A stretch of DNA of 64,000 nt from Mangifera indica. Lineage: Eukaryota; Streptophyta; Magnoliopsida; Sapindales; Anacardiaceae. The stretch spans positions 248,001-312,000 of the forward strand of contig NC_058146.1 of NCBI RefSeq assembly GCF_011075055.1. Direction: 5' to 3'. Shown piece by piece: positions 12,080 through 23,900 of this stretch; position 1 is the first letter of the stretch, and each line of letters begins with the position of its first letter. The translations under genes were made by a program, and so were the position numbers. The notes below the pieces were generated by a model. The model was not told the origin of the DNA and made no database searches. It saw only the letters and a list, made by a program, of their open reading frames with translations.

Positions 12080-15000
12080 ATGGAATATCTCTGTTGCTTC
12101 AATTCTGTTCATTCTCAGGTGATGAGATCTCTTATTATTATTTTTTTAATTTATGGTTTTAGGAAATTCTTTTATCCCTTTTGCATAATTTTCAGTTCAT
12201 TGGTGTGGTTTGTTAATTTGATTGGATTTTGGAAGCAATATGATCTAATTTTGGCCTTAGTTAACTTGCAAATTTGTTGTGTAGACTACTTGAAATTGGA
12301 ATGTTTTTGTTGAACATTGGGAAAGCTTGATATTTGAGGTGCTTGTGATAATCGAATAGCTTAATATGGGAGCTTTTGATCTGAAAGTTTTGTGTTCATC
12401 ATTCTTACTTAGTCTGTGGGGATGTTTGGTTCAGTTCAGATAATTTGATTTTTTGTTCAGTTCAGATAATTCAATATTTTATTTTTGGAAAAAGATTTTA
12501 AGGACCTTTTTTTTGAGAATTAAAATGGTGGTACAACAGTCAACGTCGAGGTAATTTTAGAAATCATGTCATCTTTATGGAAAATATTTAAGAAAGATTT
12601 TTAGTGCAGTATCATGTATCAATTTCATTCATTCAGATGCTAAGTAGATGACCTGACTTTCAGTAACAATGCAATCTACAGCTTTTTGTCTATAAAAAAC
12701 TATGTGTTGATGTTTCAATGCTGGGTGCTTCTGGGTTTTTTGTTAAGATACATGTTCTGAAGGGCATGTGCTTTCTTTTTCTGAGATTTCTACAAAAGCT
12801 ACATTTTAAAATTAAGAAAATTGGACTATTTGCATTCTGTAAGATTTTACCATGGAGGGAGGATGTTGGATTTTCTTTCTCTACGAAAAATTTTCAAACA
12901 CTGACTATCATTTTTTTTTCTTTTTCGTTCCTCTACCTCTATTTTCCTGTATTTTATTGAATGCCTTGTTCTAAAGATCAGTTTTTTGGTTTTTTTGATT
13001 GCTAATTAGATGCCTGAAATTGATGTTCTGATTGGGTTATTTTTGTAACTGAACTTGATACTTGTGGTTCTCAAGTTCAGTTTGTTATTCTGGAATACTG
13101 ATTAATTGGCATGGAACTTTTAGTTTGTTAGGTTTCTCTGAGCTCTACCATTCTATATTAGTTTGTTCTTGTTGCTTAGACTTTATATACCCTGTTCTGC
13201 AAATTCATCTATATTTCTGTTTTTTCCATTGTTGATTTTAATAAGATTGAAGATATATGTTCAGGTTGTGGGGGGACGCTCTTCATCTAGCTCCGGCAAG
13301 GGTAGGAGTCATCAAGACCCAGTCAAGTATGGCTTTAACCTAGTTAAAGGAAAAGCAAATCATCCTATGGAGGATTTTCATGTTGCAAAGTTTCTTCAAT
13401 TCCGAGGACGTGAGCTTGGACTTTTTGCCATATATGATGGGCATTTGGGAGACACTGTGCCTGCCTATCTACAAAAGCATCTGTTTCTTAATATCTTGAA
13501 GGATGTGAGTAGTTGATTTGATATTATATTTCATGCTTGAACTGTCTTTAAGGTGCATTTGGATTCCACAAAGACTTGTATTTGTTCCATCTCTTTTACA
13601 TTACTATAAACATGTTTCTAATAGTCATGATGTTGGGAATTGGACCTCCAAAAGTGTAAATTTTAATCTTTCTGTATTGAAATATATCTTCCTGATTTGA
13701 AGAATAAAACAAAACTAAAAATGGTCTCAAAACAGTTGATCTCTCACATCTTAAGTTATAGTAGACTGTGCATTGATTTTCGTTGCTGTAGCTGGTTCTA
13801 CAGTCTATAATTTTCTTGTATCAATTACAGGAGGAGTTTTGGACTGATCCCCACACATCCATTTCTAAAGCCTATGAGAAACAGACCAGGCAATTCTCAC
13901 ACACAGTCCTGACTTGGGACGAGGTGGGTCTACTGCTGTGACTGCCATTCTAATAAATGGGCAGAAGTTATGGGTAGCCAATGTTGGAGATTCACGAGCA
14001 GTTCTTTCAAAGACAGGGCAGGCAATACAGATGAGCATTGACCATGATCCTAACACCGAGCGAGGCAGCATCGAGGGCAGAGGTGGCTTTGTCTCAAACC
14101 TGCCGGGTACTTTGACAAATCTTGAAGCCTATAGCTATATGCTTAAAAAGTTATTTGGGCAAGTATGTTTATCTATGCTGATGATTATAAATAGAATAGT
14201 CCACTATATTTTCCTTAGCGTGGATTCTGTAGTGTAATGTGATGAAGAATTCTTTATAAACTCCTTTTAACCCTTCCCCAATCGCCTTAACGTCAAATGT
14301 TAATAGGATTGGAACTTGTATAACTATAAGAAACTTTTACAAGCTAAACTAATGAGAACCTACAAGAATCAATACGACTATTGATTTTGAGCATATATTG
14401 TCATTTATTAAGGAAATATATCTGGATCTTGTGCTGTGTTATTCTGGATGGCTTTGTTGCCTTCGTGTATTTTAAAATTACCTTAAAATTAAATAAAGGT
14501 GCCTGATTGATAAAATGCTATCTAACAAAAACAATAACTACTGAGAAATGAACTATTTTTTTAAGGATAAACCCATATTACTGCCATTATTAGATTTGTG
14601 ATGGATTGCAATTGTTGAGCAGAAAATGCTTCTAGTGTACAATTTCATTTCTTTTATAGAGAACATAATTTTTGCATATGCAATGCTTTGGTAATTTTTA
14701 AAGAAGATGATGATAAAGGAAAAGGTCATTTAAACGCTAATTCTTTGCAGATTGAGATGACTGAAGTGATAAAATTGTAAATAAGGGACTTGAGATACTT
14801 TTTAAGATTAAATTGAGATACTTTTTAATAGTCTATTTATTTAGAGATAACTGCATAGTAAAACCTCATTTTTTACATTTAGTTATTTTTTTGAAGTAGC
14901 AGAAATGGAATTTGGCCCTATGTTACCTTTTCATGGAGGGATGAATTCTGTCTATTTAGCTTATTTGTTGTTCTTGTTAATATAATCTGAAAGCAAATAT

Positions 15001-15692
15001 CGTGTATACAATACAGGTTGATGGTGCTATTGTTCTCTGTGATCATTAACATAGTTTTCAAACCTGATCAGAGTGGCTGGTTTGGCCATTCTGATTGGAA
15101 CCTGTGGCTTACCCAATCCGGGTAAGGCCAATTTTTGGCCCTGCAGTTTGACCGCTTTGACCCTCGGTTGAACTGCCCTGGTTGTTCATGGTTCAATGTT
15201 TGTTGCTTGCTGCTCAATATATCAGGAGATGCAATGTTTGTTGCTTGCTATATCAGGAGATGTTGCAATTTAATCGATAATAACATGCAATGTTTGTTGC
15301 TTGATATATCAGGGGATGTTGCAAGAGTGAATGGACAACTGGCAGTTTCCCGAGCTTTTGGAGACAAGAACCTCAAGTCACACCTGCGATCAGATCCTGA
15401 TATACGGGTTGCTGATATTGATTCTAATACTGATCTTCTTATCCTTGCAAGTGATGGTCTTTGGAAGGTGATTAATCTTTTTCTTTCATTCCATCAAAGA
15501 TCATTCAGTTAAGCCTTCTGTTAACCTCTTTTTTTTTGGCAATAAATCTAGGTCATGTCTAACCAAGAGGCAGTTGATATTGCAAAAAGAATAAAGGATC
15601 CACACAGGGCAGCCAAGCAACTAGTTGCTGAGGCATTGAACAGAGATAGTAAAGATGATATCTCCTGTATTGTAGTATGTTTCAACAGGTAA
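12080..15692 (+). CDS. PP2C-family protein phosphatase with a -1 frameshift
   Basis: Mg2+/Mn2+-dependent Ser/Thr phosphatase of the small plant PP2C group. Exons: 12080-12118, 13265-13504, 13831-14106, 15313-15467 and 15552-15692. The expected product is about 283 residues, the usual size for this group. Catalytic motifs are intact: MEDFHV (Asp about 50), YDGH (Asp 71), [39 protein letters not shown] and DSKDDISC. There is almost no N-terminal extension. Exon 3 lacks one A at about 13879: GAG AAA CAG ACC is read where GAG AAA ACA GAC CAG is expected. As written the frame stops at 13939. The correct downstream frame has a stop just upstream at 13875, so no shifted acceptor rescues it. The exon 4 acceptor lies in a tandem repeat. 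A downstream exon near 16407 could replace the last codons with Leu-stop. Confidence 0.92.
15194..15322 (+). repeat. Three copies of a 35-38 bp unit carrying a 3' splice site
   Basis: Copies begin at 15194, 15232 and 15288. Each reads caatgtttgttgcttg, then a tatcag acceptor followed by GRGATG. A 20-bp spacer separates copies 2 and 3. Acceptors end at 15225, 15256 and 15312. The third gives the conserved PP2C product. The first is in the same frame and would add 29 codons. The second runs into TAA. Confidence 0.9.
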
Positions 15693-16500
15693 AACTCAAC
15701 TGAAAACAATCCTTGGATTGAGGTAGGGATGTGTATATCGTGGTTTCTATATGATGAAATGCATATTTAATAGGTTGTAAGGTTTTGATATTGTTTGATT
15801 TCTCCATTTTGTAGATTTACACCATCAATTCCTTGTAATTTTTATTTAAAGCATTTTAGATGCCATAGGATTTATATACATATATAAATATAAGGCTGAA
15901 TTGGATGTGGGCAAATTTTCATAGGGAAAAAAGGCTTGTTGGTTGGGAAACTTTTAAGCATGCAAAAAAAAAAAAAAATCTCTATCTCAATAATATTTCA
16001 TACACTAAAAAAGGGTACAAACAATTGACATATCATCATTTGATTGAATGATTTTAAATAAATTATAGTTTGACATGTCATCATTTGTGCCTGTTGTTAG
16101 TGTATACATTATTACTCTCTTTTTCTATTTGTGGATTAATACCAAAGCATCCATGTTTTATTGTTTCTTGCATTATGGTTTTTGGTCTTGAGAAATAATC
16201 TCTCTATATCTAGAAAGCAATTTTAAAGGTGATTTTGGTGTTCTCTAAAACCAGTTTGTGAGAGAATGGCCACTAAAAGTATTTTGGTTTTGAGAAAGCA
16301 AGCTTGCTTTTTCAATTCATGTCCTACCTTTGAGTGTCAAAATATTAAGTAATATATTGAATGACTAAGATATGCATTTCTTGTCATTATTGATTTTTCC
16401 TTTTAGGTTGTGAATGGTTGCAATATGTCACGGACAATGGGCATGGACCGTTCTTTGGATTGGAAGATTGAACTATTATAAGGGTACTTAAGAGGTGAAC
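15693..16500. other. PP2C 3' flank
   Basis: No gene seen. It contains a MITE-like stretch at about 16015-16115 (acatatcatcatttgattga and related words) matching others in the window. Confidence 0.5.
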
Positions 16501-17110
16501 TTTATTCACGTTGAAAAGTATGAAGAGTTTTTCAATATATGTTGATTGATAAATAAGTATTTATTATGAAATATGCTTATTTTGTAACCTAAGACAATAT
16601 TTTGTTTTTCCTTCAATTTTTTTTTTTTTTTATAGATTTCAACAATTTTCATGAGGTCTTTAAAATTTCTAATTAAATTCATACCATCAATATATATTAT
16701 TATAATGAAATTAATTTCTTTGTGATCACACAAAGACATAGAGGATTATTAATATATCAAGAATTTTTTAAAGCGATTATACTTTTTTTCTTTTAGATTG
16801 TTTCTATTCTTACAAAGCTCTTTGTAATTTGATTAAGTATACATCTCTTTAATTGGCAAATTTTGCTTGACAATTTGAATCCTCAAGGAGTTTTATATGA
16901 ATATCGAAATTTGATTTACCATATAAGTTATAAGTACGTCTATTAAACTCATTAATTAAACTCATTAAGCCTTTCTAACACTACTAAGATTATTAAATAT
17001 TTGAATAAGATTATACCTATCATAGAGAATATGTATCATTTAAATCTTTGTGAAGACCTTTAACTTTACATGTGTTGTTTTATATCTAACAATGTTGTTG
17101 TTATTATTTT
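16500..17110 (-). pseudogene. Decayed Ty1/copia reverse transcriptase fragment
   Basis: Translated on the minus strand with several frame changes and stops, the region recalls copia RT in the right order. It runs from LYGKSNFDIHIKLLED at about 16910, through YLIKLQRAL near 16840 and YNRFKKFL near 16770, to FIIIIYIDGMNLIRNFKDLM near 16690. The last corresponds to the YVDD region, with the catalytic motif changed to YIDG. It ends at about 16510 with ISIFHNKYLFINQHI, where copia RTs have a GIFVHQ-like segment. No LTRs or integrase were identified, and it is not functional. Confidence 0.6.
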
Positions 17111-17906
17111 TTTGAATACATATTTGTTTCAACAAGCTTTACTTTATAAGATGTCTTGATAATAGACTAAAACTAATTCTAATTTTGTTCGAATTGTTTC
17201 TTTCTATTTATATTTTTGTTTTGCCTTGAAGTGTGTGACCATTTAAATGAGACAAATGGTGAGCACCATCAAAATTAGTATCTTTCTTCAAGAGACATTT
17301 CATATTTTGGCAAAAGTAGCAAAATAAGATTATTTACCTAAATGCTTTTAATATACGATTTTGCTAATTAATTTTGAGTATAAACATACGAATCTTAATG
17401 TCTAACATCAATTTTTAAAGATATGCAAAGAAAGGTTAGATGCTTATGCTTTTGATATAACCTTTCAAAAATTGTTTACTTGAATTGACCTAATTTAATG
17501 ATAAAAGAAATGTGCTTTTAGTTTGATAATTAATATCAATAATTCAACAATAAAGAAATGGTCTATTTAATGGATGGATGAAATTATATATGTCCATTTG
17601 AATCTTTTGAAAGAACAAATTGATATTCATTACCAATCCACTAATTTTTCCTATGAGCAAACAATGCACAATTTTTCATTGGATAATAAGATCTTTTTTA
17701 TTCTTTGACGGGTGTCCATAAGGGTGCAAAAATGGAGTAGAGCCGACTAGTGTTTGGCTTGAGGTCACTTCATTGGATTTTTTCTCCTTAAGGGGATGTG
17801 TTGTACGATATTCAAAACTTAGGGGGCATATAAGAATCAGCAAATCTTCTGGGGACCAGGGGAAATTGCCTATGTTAAATTTATAAAAAATAAAATAAAA
17901 AATGTA
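17111..17906. other. Spacer before OM64, possibly more copia debris
   Basis: AT-rich and full of stops in all frames. It may be an older extension of the adjacent copia relic, but I could not follow the match. The final 100 bases become purine-rich ahead of the OM64 start. Confidence 0.35.
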
Positions 17907-17990
17907 ATGAACAGAAGGCGCACGATAGCATTCACCAACTCTTTAAGTAGAAGCTGCCGAAACCCTCCCAAAACCCGCGTCTCTGGAAAC

Positions 17991-20900
17991 ATGTCCAAGA
18001 GCCTAAATTTAATAAAGACGAGCGCGTCGAATCCGAAAGTCTGGGTGGTGATCAGCGTGAGCGTGGTGGGGATCGTGGTTGTGGCGGAGACGCTGCGCCG
18101 TAGAAGGAAAGTAAAAGCGGATGGAAGAGTTGATTTCGGGGCTTTTATTGAAAGATTTGAACTGCTTCCTTTCCCTCAGCCGCCGCCTCCCGCTGCTGCA
18201 CAGCCGCTTGCAGGCTTAACATTTGCCGTCAAGGACAAGTTAGCCTTCTTACTCACACATACTCTGCTCTCTCTCTCTCTCTCTCTCTCTTCTGTACGGT
18301 TATTTTAGTTGCATGTTGTGATAGGTAGGGAGAGATTTGAATATTAATAGACGCAGATGTTATTGTATTGACTGATATTTTCTTTCTAAAATATGACACA
18401 AATATTGGTTGGGGGGTTTTTGCGAGAGGTTGCTGGTTCTGCTTTTGTGTTTTGTTTTTGTATTGAGATTTTTTTTTTGGCAAATGGAAAGTACATTTTT
18501 ACATAAAAGGAGGAATGATTTACATTTTGGGGTGTGTTTATGGCAGCTTTGATGTCAAGGGGTATATAACTGGGTTTGGGAGTCCGGACTGGGGAAGGAC
18601 GCATGAGGAAGCCGACAAAACAGCGGTGGTGGTCACTCTTTTATTGAAGAATGGGGCTACTTGTGTTGGCAAGACCATAATGGATGAAATGGCTTTTGGG
18701 TGAGTCACTATTGTTACATCTTCTCAGAGATCAGAAGAATAGTGTGGTTTTTAATAAGGTTTTGTTAACTTTTGTCTTAGTATAACTGGGGAGAACAAGC
18801 ATTATGGGGCCCCAATCAATCCGCACATGCCTTCTTATATTCCTGGAGGTTCTTCTAGCGGTTCTGCAGTGGCAGTTGCTGCTGAGCTTGTTGACTTTGC
18901 TCTTGGTAAGCTCAGTTGTGCTTTGAGTAATGGATGCTGTTTGCTATTCATTTTATTTTATCATTTGTTCTACTATTTTGTTTTAAACTTAAGGGAATCC
19001 CAGATTTGACATCAGAATTCCAGGTTTTATAGTTGCCCTAAAAAATTCATTGACAGACTCTTAAATCCATGCTCACTTATGAGCCTTGCTGGTTGATTTC
19101 TTTCTTTTTCTGCAGGAAATTTATTAGTGGACTTTTGTTCGTGGATACAAGTTTTACCTCTTTAAGTATGCCCTCTAATCTAGGAAACTCTTATGCTCCA
19201 TAGGTACTGATACAATTGGCTGTGTCAGAATTCCAGCGTCATTTTGTGGGATCCTTGGTTATCGACCATCTCATGGGGCCATTTCTACTGTTGGGATTCT
19301 GCCAAATTCTCAAACTCTGGAGACTGTTGGTATGGTTCTCATTGATAGTTTTCAAAATTTTGTGGATAATATTCTTTTGTTTTGTTATTTATTTATTCTT
19401 TTGAGTTCTGATCAACTCATGCAAAAATGTGGTTTCCTGCATTTATTTTGCAGTGAATTTTTCTTAATTTTATTCAGAATTTCTAGTTCAGCTAAAAAGC
19501 TGATCTCTACTGTAGAAATGAGTCATGTGCAGATTGTCCCATATTTTATAGGAGTTACGTGTATTTAAATGGTTTTGGGTATTTGAGATGATATTGGCTG
19601 GCTGTCTTACAGGCTTTGGGGTTTTTGAGGACTTCATTTTTGTCTCTTTGTTTCAACTTACCTTGATTGCCTTTCTTGGTTGCGTTTTGTCATTTCATTG
19701 CATGGTGATCTTTCAGGATGGTTTGCTCGTACTCCATCTATTTTACATCGTGTTGGTCATGTTTTACTTCAACTAAATGCGGTGGAACCTAGGAGGCCAA
19801 GACGCCTTATTTTTGCTGATGATGTCTTCCAGCTTTCTAAGGTTCCCAAGCTGAAGACAGTGCATGTTATTAGCAAAGCAATTGAAAGTCTATCTGGGTG
19901 TAAGTTGCTGGGTTTTATGAAATATACTGATACAGTTTGTGAATTTAGTAGAGGTTTTAATGTTTTATCTTAAAGATCACAATGAAAACTATGTTATCTT
20001 TTGATCTCAACAAAGAAAGAATGTAACAACAATTACCCTATTTTTTGAAGTTGCTATGTGTTTTTCATTGCGCAGACAAGCCTCCAAACCATGTGAACTT
20101 TGGTCAGTATATTTCTTCCAGGGTGCCCAGTTTGAAAGGATTTCATGAAAAATCTACAAAATTGGAAAACGGAATGTCTATTTTGAAAGCTCTCTCATCA
20201 GTCATGATTTCATTACAAAGGTATATTTGAATAATTGGCATTCTTTTTTATTTCAGTGATTGATGTATGTCAGTTTTAACAAAAAGTGAATATAGAAATC
20301 CTTTTCCTTATTTTTTATATTATTTATTTTAATTATAAGTCTGGTTCAGAATCTTCTTGTTTATTATGAAATCCATATAAGTTTCCAATTTGTAGTTTCG
20401 GGTATATATATTGTAATTTTTTTGCTTTTTCTGAGCATCTAGAGATTCATGTGAGCTGAATAAATGTAGATATGTTTATCCAGATATAATTGTTGAATGT
20501 GTGGAGAGAAAGCTGGGAAGCACTGTTATAAATTGCATGAGATTTCCTTTTACTAACAAACATGGTTTGATTAGTAATCTAATTCCTAATGAACATTGTT
20601 GACAAATATCAATCTAAGAGACACTTTGATTGTGACAGATGCTGTGATGAAGAAATTGGAGAAAAATATTTTAAGTAGATGCAGATCTAAATTATTGATT
20701 CTTAAATGTGTAGAACAATGGCCAAATAACTAGAATTATTATATGAACTAATATTTAATTGCTAAATTGAAACTTATGGGTTTTCTGTTTTATTTTTTAA
20801 AGAGGAAGATTGATACCTGCAAGAATAAATCTTACCATGAAGCAATAATTTCTCTTCATTTTCACCCCAAGAATTTATTTTTTATTTGCTTCAAATTCTA

Positions 20901-23900
20901 GAGTTTGAGTAAACTCGATTAGGAGGTTATAAGTTTCTGATTCAGAAACAATTCTTCTGAAGCTGAAGGAGAATTTTGTTTTCTGATTTGGAAACAATTT
21001 TCTGAAGTGAAGATAAAATCTAAAAACCTCAGTTGCACCTTTAGTAATTTTAATATATGAAAACATATTGATTTAATCTCCAAAAGCTATTTTCAAAGGC
21101 AAATTTTGTTTTTCAAAATTTCAGAGGGACATATGCCACCACTCAATGCTTGGAGAATAAAAAATTTCAGTTACAAGTTGGCACAAAGCATCTGAAACGA
21201 TATCCTATTTTTTGATAAGACTTTAAATTAATAAGAAATGTCCAACATTTTAATTTACATTTCTCTTCTACATTCCTGTCAAGCTGTTGAATGGCTGGGC
21301 TATACCTATTGAAGAATCACTTTAACCATTGTATTTTTTCTATGTTTCTTATTCTAGCTTTCAGATTTCCATTTCTATTTACATATTTTAGATTTCCAAT
21401 CCACTCAAAATCTTTGAATATGGATGTTTACATACTTCTAGAGCACTTTTATTCTGGCCTTTTTCAATTTAACCAATATGCATAATATCTCTGCCACATT
21501 TCAGGTATGAATTTAAAATTAATCATGAGGAATGGATTAAATCAGTCAAACCAAGGTTTGGACCTGGTGTCTCTGATTGTGTTCATGAAGCGATTAACAT
21601 AACACATGATAACATGAAACTCTTTTATAAAGTCCGGACGGAATGCGAGCAGCTCTTCAAAGTCTTTTAAAGGTCTCCCCAGATTACTGTTAGTATTCTT
21701 TCTTAAATATTTACATGTTAATATTAAATTATAATTTGGTAATAATTGTTGTGCTTTCTCTTGGATATATATCTAAGCATGTTTTATATACATACATGCA
21801 CATTGTAATTCTCTAGATAGAATGTTCTAATATAATTTTATCAGGACCATGCTTTATGCTGTTACATTTATCTTTAAAATATCATTTCGGTTTAGTGAGA
21901 TAAATCCAATGGTATTTAAGTATAATCTTGATAGAACTTACATCAGGATGCCTTGACTATTACACACACAGGCACATTTCACAATAACAATCCTATTTAT
22001 TGAAGCTATTGCTTCCTTTTTGTGTTTTGGTCCTAGTTTGTGTTCTCTTTCAATTATATAAATCTGTGAATACAGCATTTATTAGTGAGTAAACTAGGGG
22101 TAGATAGTTTTGATTTGTTGCAGAACGAGACTAGTGCTGCAAAAAGAAATCATCTAACTTCCACAAACTGATCTTATTGTGCAAAAAGGTTTATCTAGGG
22201 TTATTATTGTTGCTAAATGAAAAGAAAATTGTTAAAGATAAATGAATCTTACTTTCACAGCTCTTTCCCATGTTAGGTAGGGTTATAATTGTTGCTGGCT
22301 TATTTTCTTTTCTAAATGCCAATTCCTTTACTGTCCTTCCCTGACTCTCTTCTGTTGCATGTTTATAATCATTTTTTATTTCATCTTTCTTCAGTTGACA
22401 ATTTTCATTTGTAAAACAGAAAGCAGCAAAAACAGAGGATTACTTGTATAATTAGAAAATTGAAAAGATGAAATCATAAAGAGGATAATTTTGTGTTTTC
22501 ATTTGATAGTTATTACAATGTTTCTTGTTTTTACAAGAAAATGATAACCAATACGTTTTTGATGTATTTTAATTTCAATTTTTATTATCTGAAAATAATA
22601 AGAAAATTTCCTAATTTTGAGCTAATTCAATTGCTTATTTACATTCGTGATATTTTTTCTTTGAAACAAAAACAGAAAATAACAATAAGGAACCACTTTG
22701 GAATCTCCTGACTTGTTGGATTCAAGTTTTGCATGGTTGTGTTATGATGAGTTAATTGATAATATTTCAGAAGCCCCTCTTTTGCATTCTCCTGGTCCAC
22801 ATTATTTATCTTTTATTGATCTGCTTGGGTTGTATATTTGCCTTTCTTCGTAATTTTAATTGTTTAGTTCCCCACTGTAAATTTTTTCCATGACTTGTTT
22901 GTGGTTTGACCAAGTGAATTAAAAGATTAGCTTGGTTTCTACTTTCTAGAATGTATATGATATGAACCTTAGGAGAACCACACCTCAAAAACTAGCTATT
23001 GAGATGGGAGAGCCCAAGGCCATATAAACCCCACACTAGTTGTCCATACTTTCCAATGTGGGATCCAAGTCCCATACCTTACATTTGGGATCCTAACATA
23101 TCACCACGCTCCGCAGCCCCGGTGCCCATGCGGGTTGGTTGTGCGCTAGCTCCCTGCTAGCCCCAGGCGAACACTGCAATGCTGACGTCACCACCCGCGC
23201 CGCACGATTGCAACTGGGAGACATGGTGATGACTCTGATACCAAATGATACGAACCTTAAGAGAACCACACTTCAAAAGCTAGCTATTGAGATGGGAGAG
23301 CCCAATGCCATATAAACCCCACACTAGTTGCCCATACTTTCCAATGTGGGATCCAAGTCCCATACCTTGCATTTGGGATCCTAACAGTATATGTAGCTGA
23401 GTTAAATTGTTGAGAAAAAAAAGTTGTTACATCAGGTCATGTGCTAGTTTAGGAGTTTGGAGGTTTTTTACTCAGCAGAAAACAGATTTCTTTAACTTAA
23501 TTCCATTTGGCTAGTCATGTTCATCTTTATTCCTTCCAGGAGCTGCACTTGCTTTGTTTTGTTAACAACACTTGTTCTTTGGTTAACAAAATGATGTAAC
23601 CTTATCCAAAAAGGAAGGAGACTGATACGAACCTTAGGAGAACCACATCTCAAAAGCTAGCTATTGAGATGGGAGAGTCCAAGGCCATATAAACCCCACA
23701 TTAGTTGCCCATACTTTTCCAATGTGGGATCCAAGTCTCATACCTTACACTTGGGATCTTAACATACCATCACGCTTCGCAGCCCTGGCGCCCACGCGGG
23801 CTGGCTGTGCGCTAGCTCCCTGCTAGCCCCGGGCGAACACTGCAATGCCGGCGTCACCACCCGCGCCGCACGATTGCGACTGGGAGACATGGTGATGGCT

